Shown here one piece after another: positions 24,695 through 31,930 of a stretch of DNA of 64,000 nt. The notes under the pieces were generated by a model. That model worked only from the letters and a program-made list of their open reading frames with translations. It did no database searches and had not been told where the DNA came from. A program made the position numbers and the translations under genes. The stretch's first letter is position 1, and each line of letters starts with the position of its first letter. The stretch covers positions 1 to 64,000 of the forward strand of contig JAAYCX010000008.1 in assembly GCA_012729555.1 (NCBI GenBank), read 5' to 3'. This stretch comes from Acidobacteriota bacterium. GTDB taxonomy: Bacteria; Acidobacteriota; UBA6911.

Positions 24695-27151
24695 TCAGAT
24701 CTTCCCCAGCGCCCTCAGGACCCGGTCGGGGGTCAGGGGGTAATCGAGCGCCCACTTCCCCGTGGCGTTATGGACGGCCCCCGCGGTGATCCCCGAAAGC
24801 GACGCGCCGGTGTCCTCCCCGATGCCGCAGGCGCCGTAGGACGAATACCCGAGGTGGCTCTCGTTGAGGACGCAGCGGATGGCCGGGTAGTCGTTCATGC
24901 CGCCGATGTGGTAGCCGATGTTGTCGAAATTGAGCCCCACACCGGTGCGCGGGCAGTAAACCTTCTCCTCGGTGGCGCTCCGCCCCAGCCCCATGATCGC
25001 GCCGCCGTACTGCTGCGCCTCCGCCCCACGCCGGTTGAACAGGTGCCCGACGTCGTTGACGCAGACGAGGTCGAGGACCTCCACTTCCCCCGTTTCCGTG
25101 TCGACCGCCACCTCCATGAAGTGCGCCTGCCGGCTCATGATGTACATCTCCGGGTGGGGCTTGCCCCGGAAGGTGAGGCCCGTCACCGACGCGGCCGTGG
25201 GATGCACGATGGCCGGGTCGTCGCCCCAGAAGGGGGAGGCGACCGACCGTACGCTCCTGCGGTTGGCGGGGTCCGCCCGTTCGAAGACGAAGCCGTCCCT
25301 GACGTCGAGTTCCTCCTCCTTCCTGCCCGCGAAGAAAGCGGGCGCCGGGGGGCCGAACATACCCGGGCGCGCCCGCACGGCGTAGGAGAGGATCTTGCGC
25401 TTCAGTTCCCGGGCCGCCACCACCAGCTGCGGCGTGGTCTGGCTGATGCCCATGGAGCCGCCCGGCACCCAGAACCGGTACGCCCCGGCGTCCGCCCGCT
25501 GCTGCTGGATGACGGTGTCCTCGTAGCGGAGCCCCGCCTCGGCCGCCACCGCGTGGCGGAAGGCGGACTCGGTGTCCATGCCGAAGTCGGCCCGCAGCCC
25601 GATGATCGTGAGTTTCCCCTCCTGGAGGGTGAGGCAGGCGAACTGTCGCCCGGCGATCCAGCTCCATTCGTTGATCGAAACGAAGCCGAGGCCGTGCATC
25701 CTCCCGTCCGGGAGGCGGCGCGCCCCCGGTGCGTGCCATTTCCCGTCCCACCCGATCGCTTTTTTGCCGAGCGCGATGACTTCCGCGAGGCTGTGGCGGG
25801 CGGGGAAACCGTTTTCCTTCTGGTATTCGGTCACCCATTCCCAGTCGTGCCCCTTGCAGCCGTCGTTGCGGAGCGCCACCTCCGTCGGGTCGAGCCCGAA
25901 TTCGGCGGCCACCCGGTCGAACATCACGTTGTGCGGCACGCAGCAGTGGGCGCCGTGGCGGAAGCAGATGTGGTGCCCGTGGTTGACGAGGGCCCAGCGC
26001 TGGGTGTTGCGATAGTTGGGGATGCGGGTCGATTCGTGGGTCTTGTCCACGTGCAGTTCGCCGAAGGGACCGGTCACGTCCCAGTCGCAGGCGGTGATCG
26101 TCCCGTCCTTCTTCGCCCCGACGCGGCAGCGGTAGACCCCGGCGTCGTCCCCGTTGACGTAGAAGTTGCTTTCGTCGTACAGCAGCTTCACCGGCCGCCC
26201 TTTCGCCCTGCGGGCCAGGATGGCGGCCATGCGGATGAAGGCGGTGGAATAGCCCAGCCAGGCGATCCCGCCGTACCACGCCCCCTGGAAGGGGACGGTC
26301 ACCGTGATCTTGTTGTGTTCGGCCATCGGCTCGAGGCGCTTGAACCGCCCCGTCGCCGAAGGGTCGTCGGGAATATCGGGAACACCGTAACCGAGCGCGA
26401 CCCCCGAAAGCCCCCTGGCCGGGGTGCTCGGGCTCGCCAGTACCGGCTGCATGTGGGCCGTGTGGTGAGGCCAGATGTCCAAAAACTCCCCCCGCCAGCG
26501 CACGACGCACGCCATCGCCTCGACGCCCGCGACCGTGTTGGGCGCCCGGGTAATGGTGTATTCCAGGATCCGGTCCGCCTCGGCGAACCCCCGCTCGACG
26601 TCGCCGATTTCGGTCGTCTGCGTCCGGAGCGTGTTCGGCTCCTTCGCCCCCCGGTCCATCCTCACGACCTCGGGCATGAGGGGAGAAGCGGAGGGCTCGA
26701 GCGCCTCCTCCATGTCGAGGATGAAGGGGAGTTCCTCCCACTCGATCTCGACGAGCCGGAGCGCCCGGTCGCAGATCTCCTCGCTGTCGGCCACCACCAC
26801 CGCCCCCATCGGGTGCTGGTAGAAATCGCCGGTGCGCGGGAGCGCCAGGATGTTGTAGGCGGCGGAGCAGTAGCCCCCGGTCGAATTCTCGAACTCGATG
26901 TCGGGATCGTCGAATTTCAGGATGTCGCGCACCCCCGGAAGCGCCGCGGCCCTGACGGTGTCCATCCTCAGGATCCGGGCATGGGCGTAGGGGGAGACCA
27001 GGATCTTGGCGTAGAGCATCCCCGGCAGGCTCACGTCGCGGGTGAAGACGGCTTCTCCCGACACCCTCTCATACCCGTCCTGGCGCCCCGCGCCGTAGTC
27101 GACCGCCGACGCGCCCTCGGGCGGCTTCCATGTCCATGGCCTGAAATCCAT
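24695..27151 (-). CDS. Xanthine dehydrogenase family molybdopterin subunit (solitary)
   Basis: 818 residues with the two-part molybdopterin-binding fold: DGYERVSGEAVFTRDVSLPG opens the N-terminal domain, HPMGAVVVADSEE follows, and the C-terminal part has GQ-loop-like QTTPQLVVAAREL and the catalytic Glu region GACGIGEDTG. It oxidises an aldehyde, aromatic or N-heterocycle at a molybdenum centre. The 2Fe-2S and FAD subunits that normally lie beside it are absent here, so partners must be encoded elsewhere or the electron path differs. First gene of a probable operon with an NTF2-like protein and a hydrolase. Confidence 0.9.
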   Translation of the reverse strand: MDFRPWTWKPPEGASAVDYGAGRQDGYERVSGEAVFTRDVSLPGMLYAKILVSPYAHARILRMDTVRAAALPGVRDILKFDDPDIEFENSTGGYCSAAYNILALPRTGDFYQHPMGAVVVADSEEICDRALRLVEIEWEELPFILDMEEALEPSASPLMPEVVRMDRGAKEPNTLRTQTTEIGDVERGFAEADRILEYTITRAPNTVAGVEAMACVVRWRGEFLDIWPHHTAHMQPVLASPSTPARGLSGVALGYGVPDIPDDPSATGRFKRLEPMAEHNKITVTVPFQGAWYGGIAWLGYSTAFIRMAAILARRAKGRPVKLLYDESNFYVNGDDAGVYRCRVGAKKDGTITACDWDVTGPFGELHVDKTHESTRIPNYRNTQRWALVNHGHHICFRHGAHCCVPHNVMFDRVAAEFGLDPTEVALRNDGCKGHDWEWVTEYQKENGFPARHSLAEVIALGKKAIGWDGKWHAPGARRLPDGRMHGLGFVSINEWSWIAGRQFACLTLQEGKLTIIGLRADFGMDTESAFRHAVAAEAGLRYEDTVIQQQRADAGAYRFWVPGGSMGISQTTPQLVVAARELKRKILSYAVRARPGMFGPPAPAFFAGRKEEELDVRDGFVFERADPANRRSVRSVASPFWGDDPAIVHPTAASVTGLTFRGKPHPEMYIMSRQAHFMEVAVDTETGEVEVLDLVCVNDVGHLFNRRGAEAQQYGGAIMGLGRSATEEKVYCPRTGVGLNFDNIGYHIGGMNDYPAIRCVLNESHLGYSSYGACGIGEDTGASLSGITAGAVHNATGKWALDYPLTPDRVLRALGKI

Positions 27152-27254
27152 CGCATCCCCCTGTCGCCGTCCGGATCGGAGCCCCGGACCTTCGCTCCAC
27201 TCTAAAACGGATGGCGCGGGAAGCGCAACAGATTAAGCGTCGGGGGATGGGACG

Positions 27255-28019
27255 TCAGCGGAGGAAATAGACGACGGCCAGGACGAGGCCGAGGGTCACC
27301 ACGGTCCAGCGCAGGCGATCGGGTCGGATGCGACCGGCCAGCCGCCCCCCCACCGTGCCCCCCGCGAGCGCCCCCAGGGCCATGACCGCCGCCAGGGTCC
27401 AGTTCACCCGGCCCGAGAAGAGGAACAGGACGGCGGCCGCGCCGTTGGCGCCGAAAGCCACGGTCTGCTTGATCGCGTTGAGGCGCGTGAGCCCCTCGTC
27501 GATCATCAGGCAGAGGACGGGGAGCACCAGCACGCTCATGGCCACCCCGAAATAGCCCCCGTAGATCGACAGGAGCCCCACGATCAGGAGCGCCCAGAAC
27601 TCCGGCCTGCGGCGGGCCTCCAGCGTCAGGGAGCGGCGCACCAGCCAGGCGCGGACGGCCCCCTGGAACGCCAGCAGGCAGGAGGCGGTGAGGATGAGCC
27701 ACGGGACCATTCCCATGAATGCCCGCTCCCCCGTATTGAGGAGCACCAGGGCGCCGGCCACCCCGCCCGTGGCGCTGGCCGCCAGGAAGGTCCAGAAGCG
27801 CCGCCGCTGGCCCGCCAGGTCCCGGATCTGCCCCAGGATCCCCCCGATGAACCCGGGGCAGAGGGCGATGGTGTTGGTCACGTTGGCCGAGATCGGCGGT
27901 ACCCCCAGCCCCAGCAGGAGCGGGAAGGTGATCAGCGTTCCCCCGCCCGCCAGCGCGTTGATCCCCCCGGCCGCCGCCGCCGCCAACCCTGTCAGTGCGT
28001 AATCCGCCCCGTTCAGCAT
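27255..28019 (-). CDS. TauE/SafE-type membrane exporter
   Basis: 254 residues from ATG 28019 (MLNGADYALTGLAAAAAGG). About eight membrane segments and the family features GGINALAGGGTLITFPLLL and GLLSIYGGYFGVAMSVLVLP are visible; the two halves share the GG-AGGG pattern. Members export sulfite, sulfoacetate or other organic anions. The longer frame upstream runs through a REP palindrome and is not used. Sulfonate export would fit the anSME and glycyl radical context, but that is inference. Confidence 0.88.
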   Translation of the reverse strand: MLNGADYALTGLAAAAAGGINALAGGGTLITFPLLLGLGVPPISANVTNTIALCPGFIGGILGQIRDLAGQRRRFWTFLAASATGGVAGALVLLNTGERAFMGMVPWLILTASCLLAFQGAVRAWLVRRSLTLEARRRPEFWALLIVGLLSIYGGYFGVAMSVLVLPVLCLMIDEGLTRLNAIKQTVAFGANGAAAVLFLFSGRVNWTLAAVMALGALAGGTVGGRLAGRIRPDRLRWTVVTLGLVLAVVYFLR

Positions 28020-28031
28020 CCGTGTATTATA

Positions 28032-28051
28032 GGGGACAGTCACCACCGTCC
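28032..28051. repeat. REP-type palindrome half, copy 1
   Basis: GGGGACAGTCACCACCGTCC. Related copies are at 28088-28109, 28800-28821 and 29277-29298, clustered around the RAYT gene. Confidence 0.85.
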
Positions 28052-28087
28052 TCATCAAGTTCTTGGCTTTCCGATCGACATCCAAAG

Positions 28088-28109
28088 GGGGACACTGGTG
28101 ACTGTCCCC
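28088..28109. repeat. REP-type palindrome, copy 2
   Basis: GGGGACACTGGTGACTGTCC followed by CC, in reverse orientation to copy 1. Together with copy 1 it forms an inverted pair upstream of the RAYT gene. Confidence 0.85.
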
Positions 28110-28156
28110 TGTTCGTTTTTTGGAGATATTGCCGGTTCGACCGAAACTACCCGCGC

Positions 28157-28813
28157 ATGGGACGCACGGCCCGCATCGTAGTCCCCGGCTGGCCGCACCA
28201 TGTCACCCAGCGCGGGAACCGGAGGCAGACGGTCTTTTTCAAGGACCGGGACCGGGCCGTGTACCTGGACATGCTGGCCAGGTACCTCGACCTGTACCAT
28301 CTCACCCTTCCCGGGTACTGCCTGATGACCAATCACGCCCACGACGCCCTGATCCCCGAATACGGCGATTCGCTGGCAAAGGGGGTCGGCCGCACCCACA
28401 ACGATTACTCCCGCTGGCAGAACATCCAGTGCCGCCAATCGGGCCACCTCTGGCAGGAGCGTTTCTATTCCTGTCCGGTGGACTTCGATTCGTTTGCCGA
28501 GGTGCTCGCCTATATCGAGCTGAACCCGGTACGCGCGCGCCTGGTCCAGCGGCCGGAGGACTATCCTTGGTCGAGCGCCCGGGCCCATCTCAGCGGGGTG
28601 GACGAAACCGGGCTTCTGGACATGACGTGGTGGCGGGAGAATTTCACCCCGGAATCCTGGGCCCGTTTCCTCCAGGAGAGGCTCGAGGACGATCGCCAGC
28701 TCCACCGGATCCGCCGCGCCACGGCGACGGGCAAGCCGCTGGCGACCGAATCGTCGATCCTGGAACTCGAGCGCCGGTTCAGGAGGCGCCTGAGATTACG
28801 GGGACGGTGGTGA
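28157..28813 (+). CDS. REP-associated tyrosine transposase (RAYT, Y1/HUH)
   Basis: 218 residues. It opens with GRTARIVVPGWPHHVTQRGN, the RAYT signature, then the HUH histidines in TNHAHDALIPE. The catalytic Tyr region lies around EVLAYIELNPVRARLV and the PWSSARAHLSG block follows, as in IS200/IS605-like domestic transposases. RAYTs cut and mobilise REP palindromes. Four REP copies lie directly upstream, at its stop and 460 bases downstream, the expected arrangement. Start ATG 28157 begins the conserved domain exactly. Confidence 0.93.
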   Translation: MGRTARIVVPGWPHHVTQRGNRRQTVFFKDRDRAVYLDMLARYLDLYHLTLPGYCLMTNHAHDALIPEYGDSLAKGVGRTHNDYSRWQNIQCRQSGHLWQERFYSCPVDFDSFAEVLAYIELNPVRARLVQRPEDYPWSSARAHLSGVDETGLLDMTWWRENFTPESWARFLQERLEDDRQLHRIRRATATGKPLATESSILELERRFRRRLRLRGRW

Positions 28814-28821
28814 CTGTCCCC
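28800..28821. repeat. REP-type palindrome, copy 3
   Basis: GGGGACGGTGGTGACTGTCC plus CC, overlapping the 3' end of the RAYT gene. It separates it from the convergent DUF4870 gene and may also act as a terminator. Confidence 0.85.
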
Positions 28822-28822
28822 C

Positions 28823-29194
28823 TCACGAGAGGAGGCGCAGGGTGAAGGGATAGGGCCGGAATTCACCCTTGCTGGCCGCGACGGCGCCCATGATCAGGTT
28901 GATGAGGGCGTACAGGCCGAGGAGCGGCAGCAGGATCAGGCCGATGACGATGAAGGCCAGCAGCGAACATACGACCCCGGCCAGCGTCATCGTAATGCAG
29001 AAATTGAGGACCTCGATGCCGTGCCTGGCCACTTCCCGGGACTGGTCCTTCTTCAGCAGCCAGATGACCAGGGGTCCCACGAAGTAGGTGAAGATCGCCA
29101 GGATGTGAATGAGCACGCACAGATTCCTGTCGTCCTGGCTCATCCCGCCCGAGGATTCCGTTTGTCCGGCCGGTGTCTGATCGATATCCGACAT
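28823..29194 (-). CDS. DUF4870-type small membrane protein
   Basis: 123 residues from ATG 29194, supported by GGGAG on the minus strand. A hydrophilic N-terminus (MSDIDQTPAGQTESS) is followed by DDRNLCVLIHILAIFTYFVG and two more membrane spans with the family's conserved HGIEVLNFCIT and YPFTLRL ending. DUF4870/Tic20-like proteins are found in many bacteria; function unknown. Confidence 0.85.
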   Translation of the reverse strand: MSDIDQTPAGQTESSGGMSQDDRNLCVLIHILAIFTYFVGPLVIWLLKKDQSREVARHGIEVLNFCITMTLAGVVCSLLAFIVIGLILLPLLGLYALINLIMGAVAASKGEFRPYPFTLRLLS

Positions 29195-29276
29195 CGTATA
29201 TCTCCCTTGATGGTGGGTTGAAAAGTTGGTTCCAGTCTGGCCCCGCTTCCCGGGAAAGTCAAGCAAACCCCGCCGG

Positions 29277-29298
29277 GGGGACAGTCACCACTGTCCCC
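29277..29298. repeat. REP-type palindrome, copy 4
   Basis: GGGGACAGTCACCACTGTCC plus CC, a nearly perfect palindrome upstream of the bicupin gene. Confidence 0.85.
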
Positions 29299-29422
29299 CT
29301 TGACCCCGGCGGCCCGCCCCGTCGATAATATGTTCCATCCGTAGAGTCCGTTGCCCCGAATCCGTCCCCGGCCGAGACACGCACGCCAACCGGGCCGGGC
29401 GAGCAAGGGAGGATTCACCAAG

Positions 29423-30520
29423 ATGAGGACCACGCGTCGGGCATTCATCCGTTCGGGCCTGGCCCTGCCGGCGGCCGGATTCCGGCTTTCGGCGGGGTCG
29501 GCGAAGACCGCCGTCTGGCACCCCGGGAGCCCGGGGGGCGAAGGAGCGACCATGGAAGCGTTCAAGCCGGAATATATCATCACCGAAATGAAGAAAAGCG
29601 TGGTTCTCGCCTGGGGGGTTCCGGGCAGGCCGCTGGAGCCCTACTCCCCCGGAGAGAACCGTTCGATGGAGCACGTGCTCTACATCGACGGCGAAGTCGG
29701 GCCGGGTACGCTCTACTCCGAGTGCCTGTGGTTTTTTCCACCGTCGATGGTCAGCCCCAGGGCGGCCGCGGAGGCGGCCGCGGTGATGAAGGGGCTCGCC
29801 CCCGGAGTCAGGCTTGGACCCCGGCCGCACATGCATCCCTTCGACGAGCTCTTCACCTTTTTCGGCAGCGACTTCGACGATCCTTCCGACCTGGGCGCCG
29901 AAATGGAGTTCTGGCTGGAGGACCGCCCCGTGGCGTTCAACAGGAGCTCGATCGTCCATATCCCCGCGGGGATGAAACATTGCCCCCTGAACATGGGGGA
30001 GCTGACGCGCCCGGTGTTTCATTTCAGCATGGGATTCACCCCCTCCTACACCCACACGGTCCTGGACGACGGCCCGGGCAAATACGCCGGGGAGAGGGAC
30101 GTCGGCAAATACTTCGTCTTCGGCAACGGGGCGCGGCACCCGCTGCCCCCCTACCGCAGGGAGATGCCGGAATCGATCCTTCACCCCGTGGCTCATCTCG
30201 ATGCGGACGTGGTGCCCGGGTCGGGTTTCCGGGCGGAAACCTGGTGGATCCGGCCGGAGAAGGATTCCGGGACGCAGGAGCGGGACCTCGTCCTGGCGGA
30301 CCCGCACTCGCACCCCTGCCCACAGGTCATCGGCTTTTTCGGCTCCGATTTCGGCGACATTCACCGGCTTCACGGCGAGGTCGAATTGCGGGTGGCGGGG
30401 AAGCCCTACATCCTGAACCGAAGCTTCGCCGCCTTCATCCCCGAAGGGGTGGAGCATGGACCGCTGACGGTCAGAAAGGTGAGCAGGCCGATCTTCCACT
30501 ACACCGTGGGGCGCGGGTAG
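29423..30520 (+). CDS. Tat-exported bicupin protein
   Basis: 365 residues from ATG 29423 (GGGAGG upstream). Twin-arginine start MRTTRRAFIRSGLALPAAG. Two cupin domains follow: the first with HMHPFDELFTFFGSD and AGMKHCPLNM, the second with PHSHPCPQVIGFFGSD and EGVEHGPLTV, giving two potential metal sites of the H-x-H-x3-E and H type (the second lacks the Glu). It is a paralogue of the single-cupin protein at 38904-39548. Exported enzyme or sugar-binding role; substrate unknown. Its end overlaps the convergent MATE gene by 22 bases. Confidence 0.82.
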   Translation: MRTTRRAFIRSGLALPAAGFRLSAGSAKTAVWHPGSPGGEGATMEAFKPEYIITEMKKSVVLAWGVPGRPLEPYSPGENRSMEHVLYIDGEVGPGTLYSECLWFFPPSMVSPRAAAEAAAVMKGLAPGVRLGPRPHMHPFDELFTFFGSDFDDPSDLGAEMEFWLEDRPVAFNRSSIVHIPAGMKHCPLNMGELTRPVFHFSMGFTPSYTHTVLDDGPGKYAGERDVGKYFVFGNGARHPLPPYRREMPESILHPVAHLDADVVPGSGFRAETWWIRPEKDSGTQERDLVLADPHSHPCPQVIGFFGSDFGDIHRLHGEVELRVAGKPYILNRSFAAFIPEGVEHGPLTVRKVSRPIFHYTVGRG

Positions 30521-31854
30521 GGGCGACGGCGCTCCCACTGGAGGAAGGAGAGGGAGAGCACGAGGCTGAGGATGTCCGAGGCCGGCATGGCCATCCAGAC
30601 CCCCGTCAGCCCGAACAGCTGCCGCAGCAGCAGGACCAGGGGGACGAAGAGGAGGAACTGGCGCGCCAGCGACAGGAAGAGGGCGACCCCCCCCTTGCCG
30701 AGCCCCTGGAAGGTCGCCACCGCCATCACCCCGGGCCCGATGAAGACCAGGGTGGAGAGCATGATGCGCATGGCCGGGACCGTGGCCGCGAGCACCTCCG
30801 GGTCGCGGCTGAACAGGCCGACGATCCCGGGCGCGAAGATCTCGACCAGGAGGGTGCAGACCCCGAGCAGCAGCGCCAGGCCGAGGGAGCAGAGTTTGAC
30901 CGCCCGCCAGAGCCGGGCGCGGTCGCCCGAGCCGAAGTTGTAGCCCACCACCGGCAGGAGCGCGTGCGACACCCCGATGATGGGCATGAACATCAAATCC
31001 GCCACCCGCAGCGTCAGCCCGGCGGCCGCTATCGCCACCGATCCGTAACCCGACACCATCCGGTTGAAAATGACGAAAGCGAAGCTTTCCGTCATTTCCT
31101 GCACGGACGCCGGGGCGCCGATGCGATAGATCTCGCGCACCAGGAGCCGGTCGGGGAGGACGTATCCCCGATCGATCCGGTACGCCGTGCGCCCGCCCAG
31201 GAGATAGTAGAGCGCGATGGCGGCGCCGCAGACCTGCGCCATGACGGTCGCCAGGGCGGCCCCGCGGATCCCCAGCTCCGGAAACGGGCCGACGCCGAAG
31301 ATCAGCAGGGGGTCGAGCACGATGTTGAGCGCGCTGGCGGCGCCGATGATGACCATCGGTTTGACGGCGTCGCCCGAACCGCGGATGAGCTGGCTCGCGA
31401 GCATGGAAAAAATGAACAGCGGTGCGCCGCAGGCGGTGATCACCAGGTAGTCCGATGCGAATTCGACGACGTCGGGGGTGGCCCCGAAGGCGGCGACGAT
31501 GCGGCCGGAGCCGAGCCGGGCGATGAGGGCGAAGAGGAGGCCCCAGAAGAGGCTCAGCGAGAAGACCTGCCCGGCGATCCGGTTGGCGGCCTCGAGCTTT
31601 CGCTCCCCGAAGCGCCGCGATACCAGGGCGCTCATCCCGACCCCGGTGCCGATGCCGACGGCGATGGTCAGTACCTGGTACGGGAAAACGATGGTGAGCG
31701 CGGCGATCGCCTCATGCCCCAGCCGGGCGACCCAGAAGGTGTCCACGATATTGTAGATGCTCGTGGCCACCATCGCCCCCATCCCGGGGAGACTCAGCTT
31801 CACCAGCAGCGCCGTGAGCGGCGCACTTCCCAGTCGTTCCGTATGCTTTGCCAA
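30499..31854 (-). CDS. MATE-family efflux transporter
   Basis: About 451 residues and 12 membrane segments in two similar halves: SLPGMGAMVATSIYNIVDTF and PASVQEMTESFAFVIFNRMV, with IRGSGDAVKP and FQGLGKGG in matching loops. It uses a Na+ or H+ gradient to export drugs or metabolites. The start is set at TTG 31854 (GGAG upstream) because the longer frame from GTG 31896 adds a proline/glycine-rich stretch before the first helix; this is uncertain. Confidence 0.9.
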   Translation of the reverse strand: MAKHTERLGSAPLTALLVKLSLPGMGAMVATSIYNIVDTFWVARLGHEAIAALTIVFPYQVLTIAVGIGTGVGMSALVSRRFGERKLEAANRIAGQVFSLSLFWGLLFALIARLGSGRIVAAFGATPDVVEFASDYLVITACGAPLFIFSMLASQLIRGSGDAVKPMVIIGAASALNIVLDPLLIFGVGPFPELGIRGAALATVMAQVCGAAIALYYLLGGRTAYRIDRGYVLPDRLLVREIYRIGAPASVQEMTESFAFVIFNRMVSGYGSVAIAAAGLTLRVADLMFMPIIGVSHALLPVVGYNFGSGDRARLWRAVKLCSLGLALLLGVCTLLVEIFAPGIVGLFSRDPEVLAATVPAMRIMLSTLVFIGPGVMAVATFQGLGKGGVALFLSLARQFLLFVPLVLLLRQLFGLTGVWMAMPASDILSLVLSLSFLQWERRRPYPRPTV

Positions 31855-31930
31855 ATCGTGCTCCGCGCCTCCACCGCAACCTCCCGGGCGCGGCACACCG
31901 CTGCGCAGGGCCCGCCGGCGCCTCCCGCCC

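Noticed and set aside
23666-27205. 1,179-codon plus-strand frame
   Set aside because: Shadow of the exported NTF2-like and molybdenum dehydrogenase genes on the minus strand; composition is typical of a GC-rich antisense frame.
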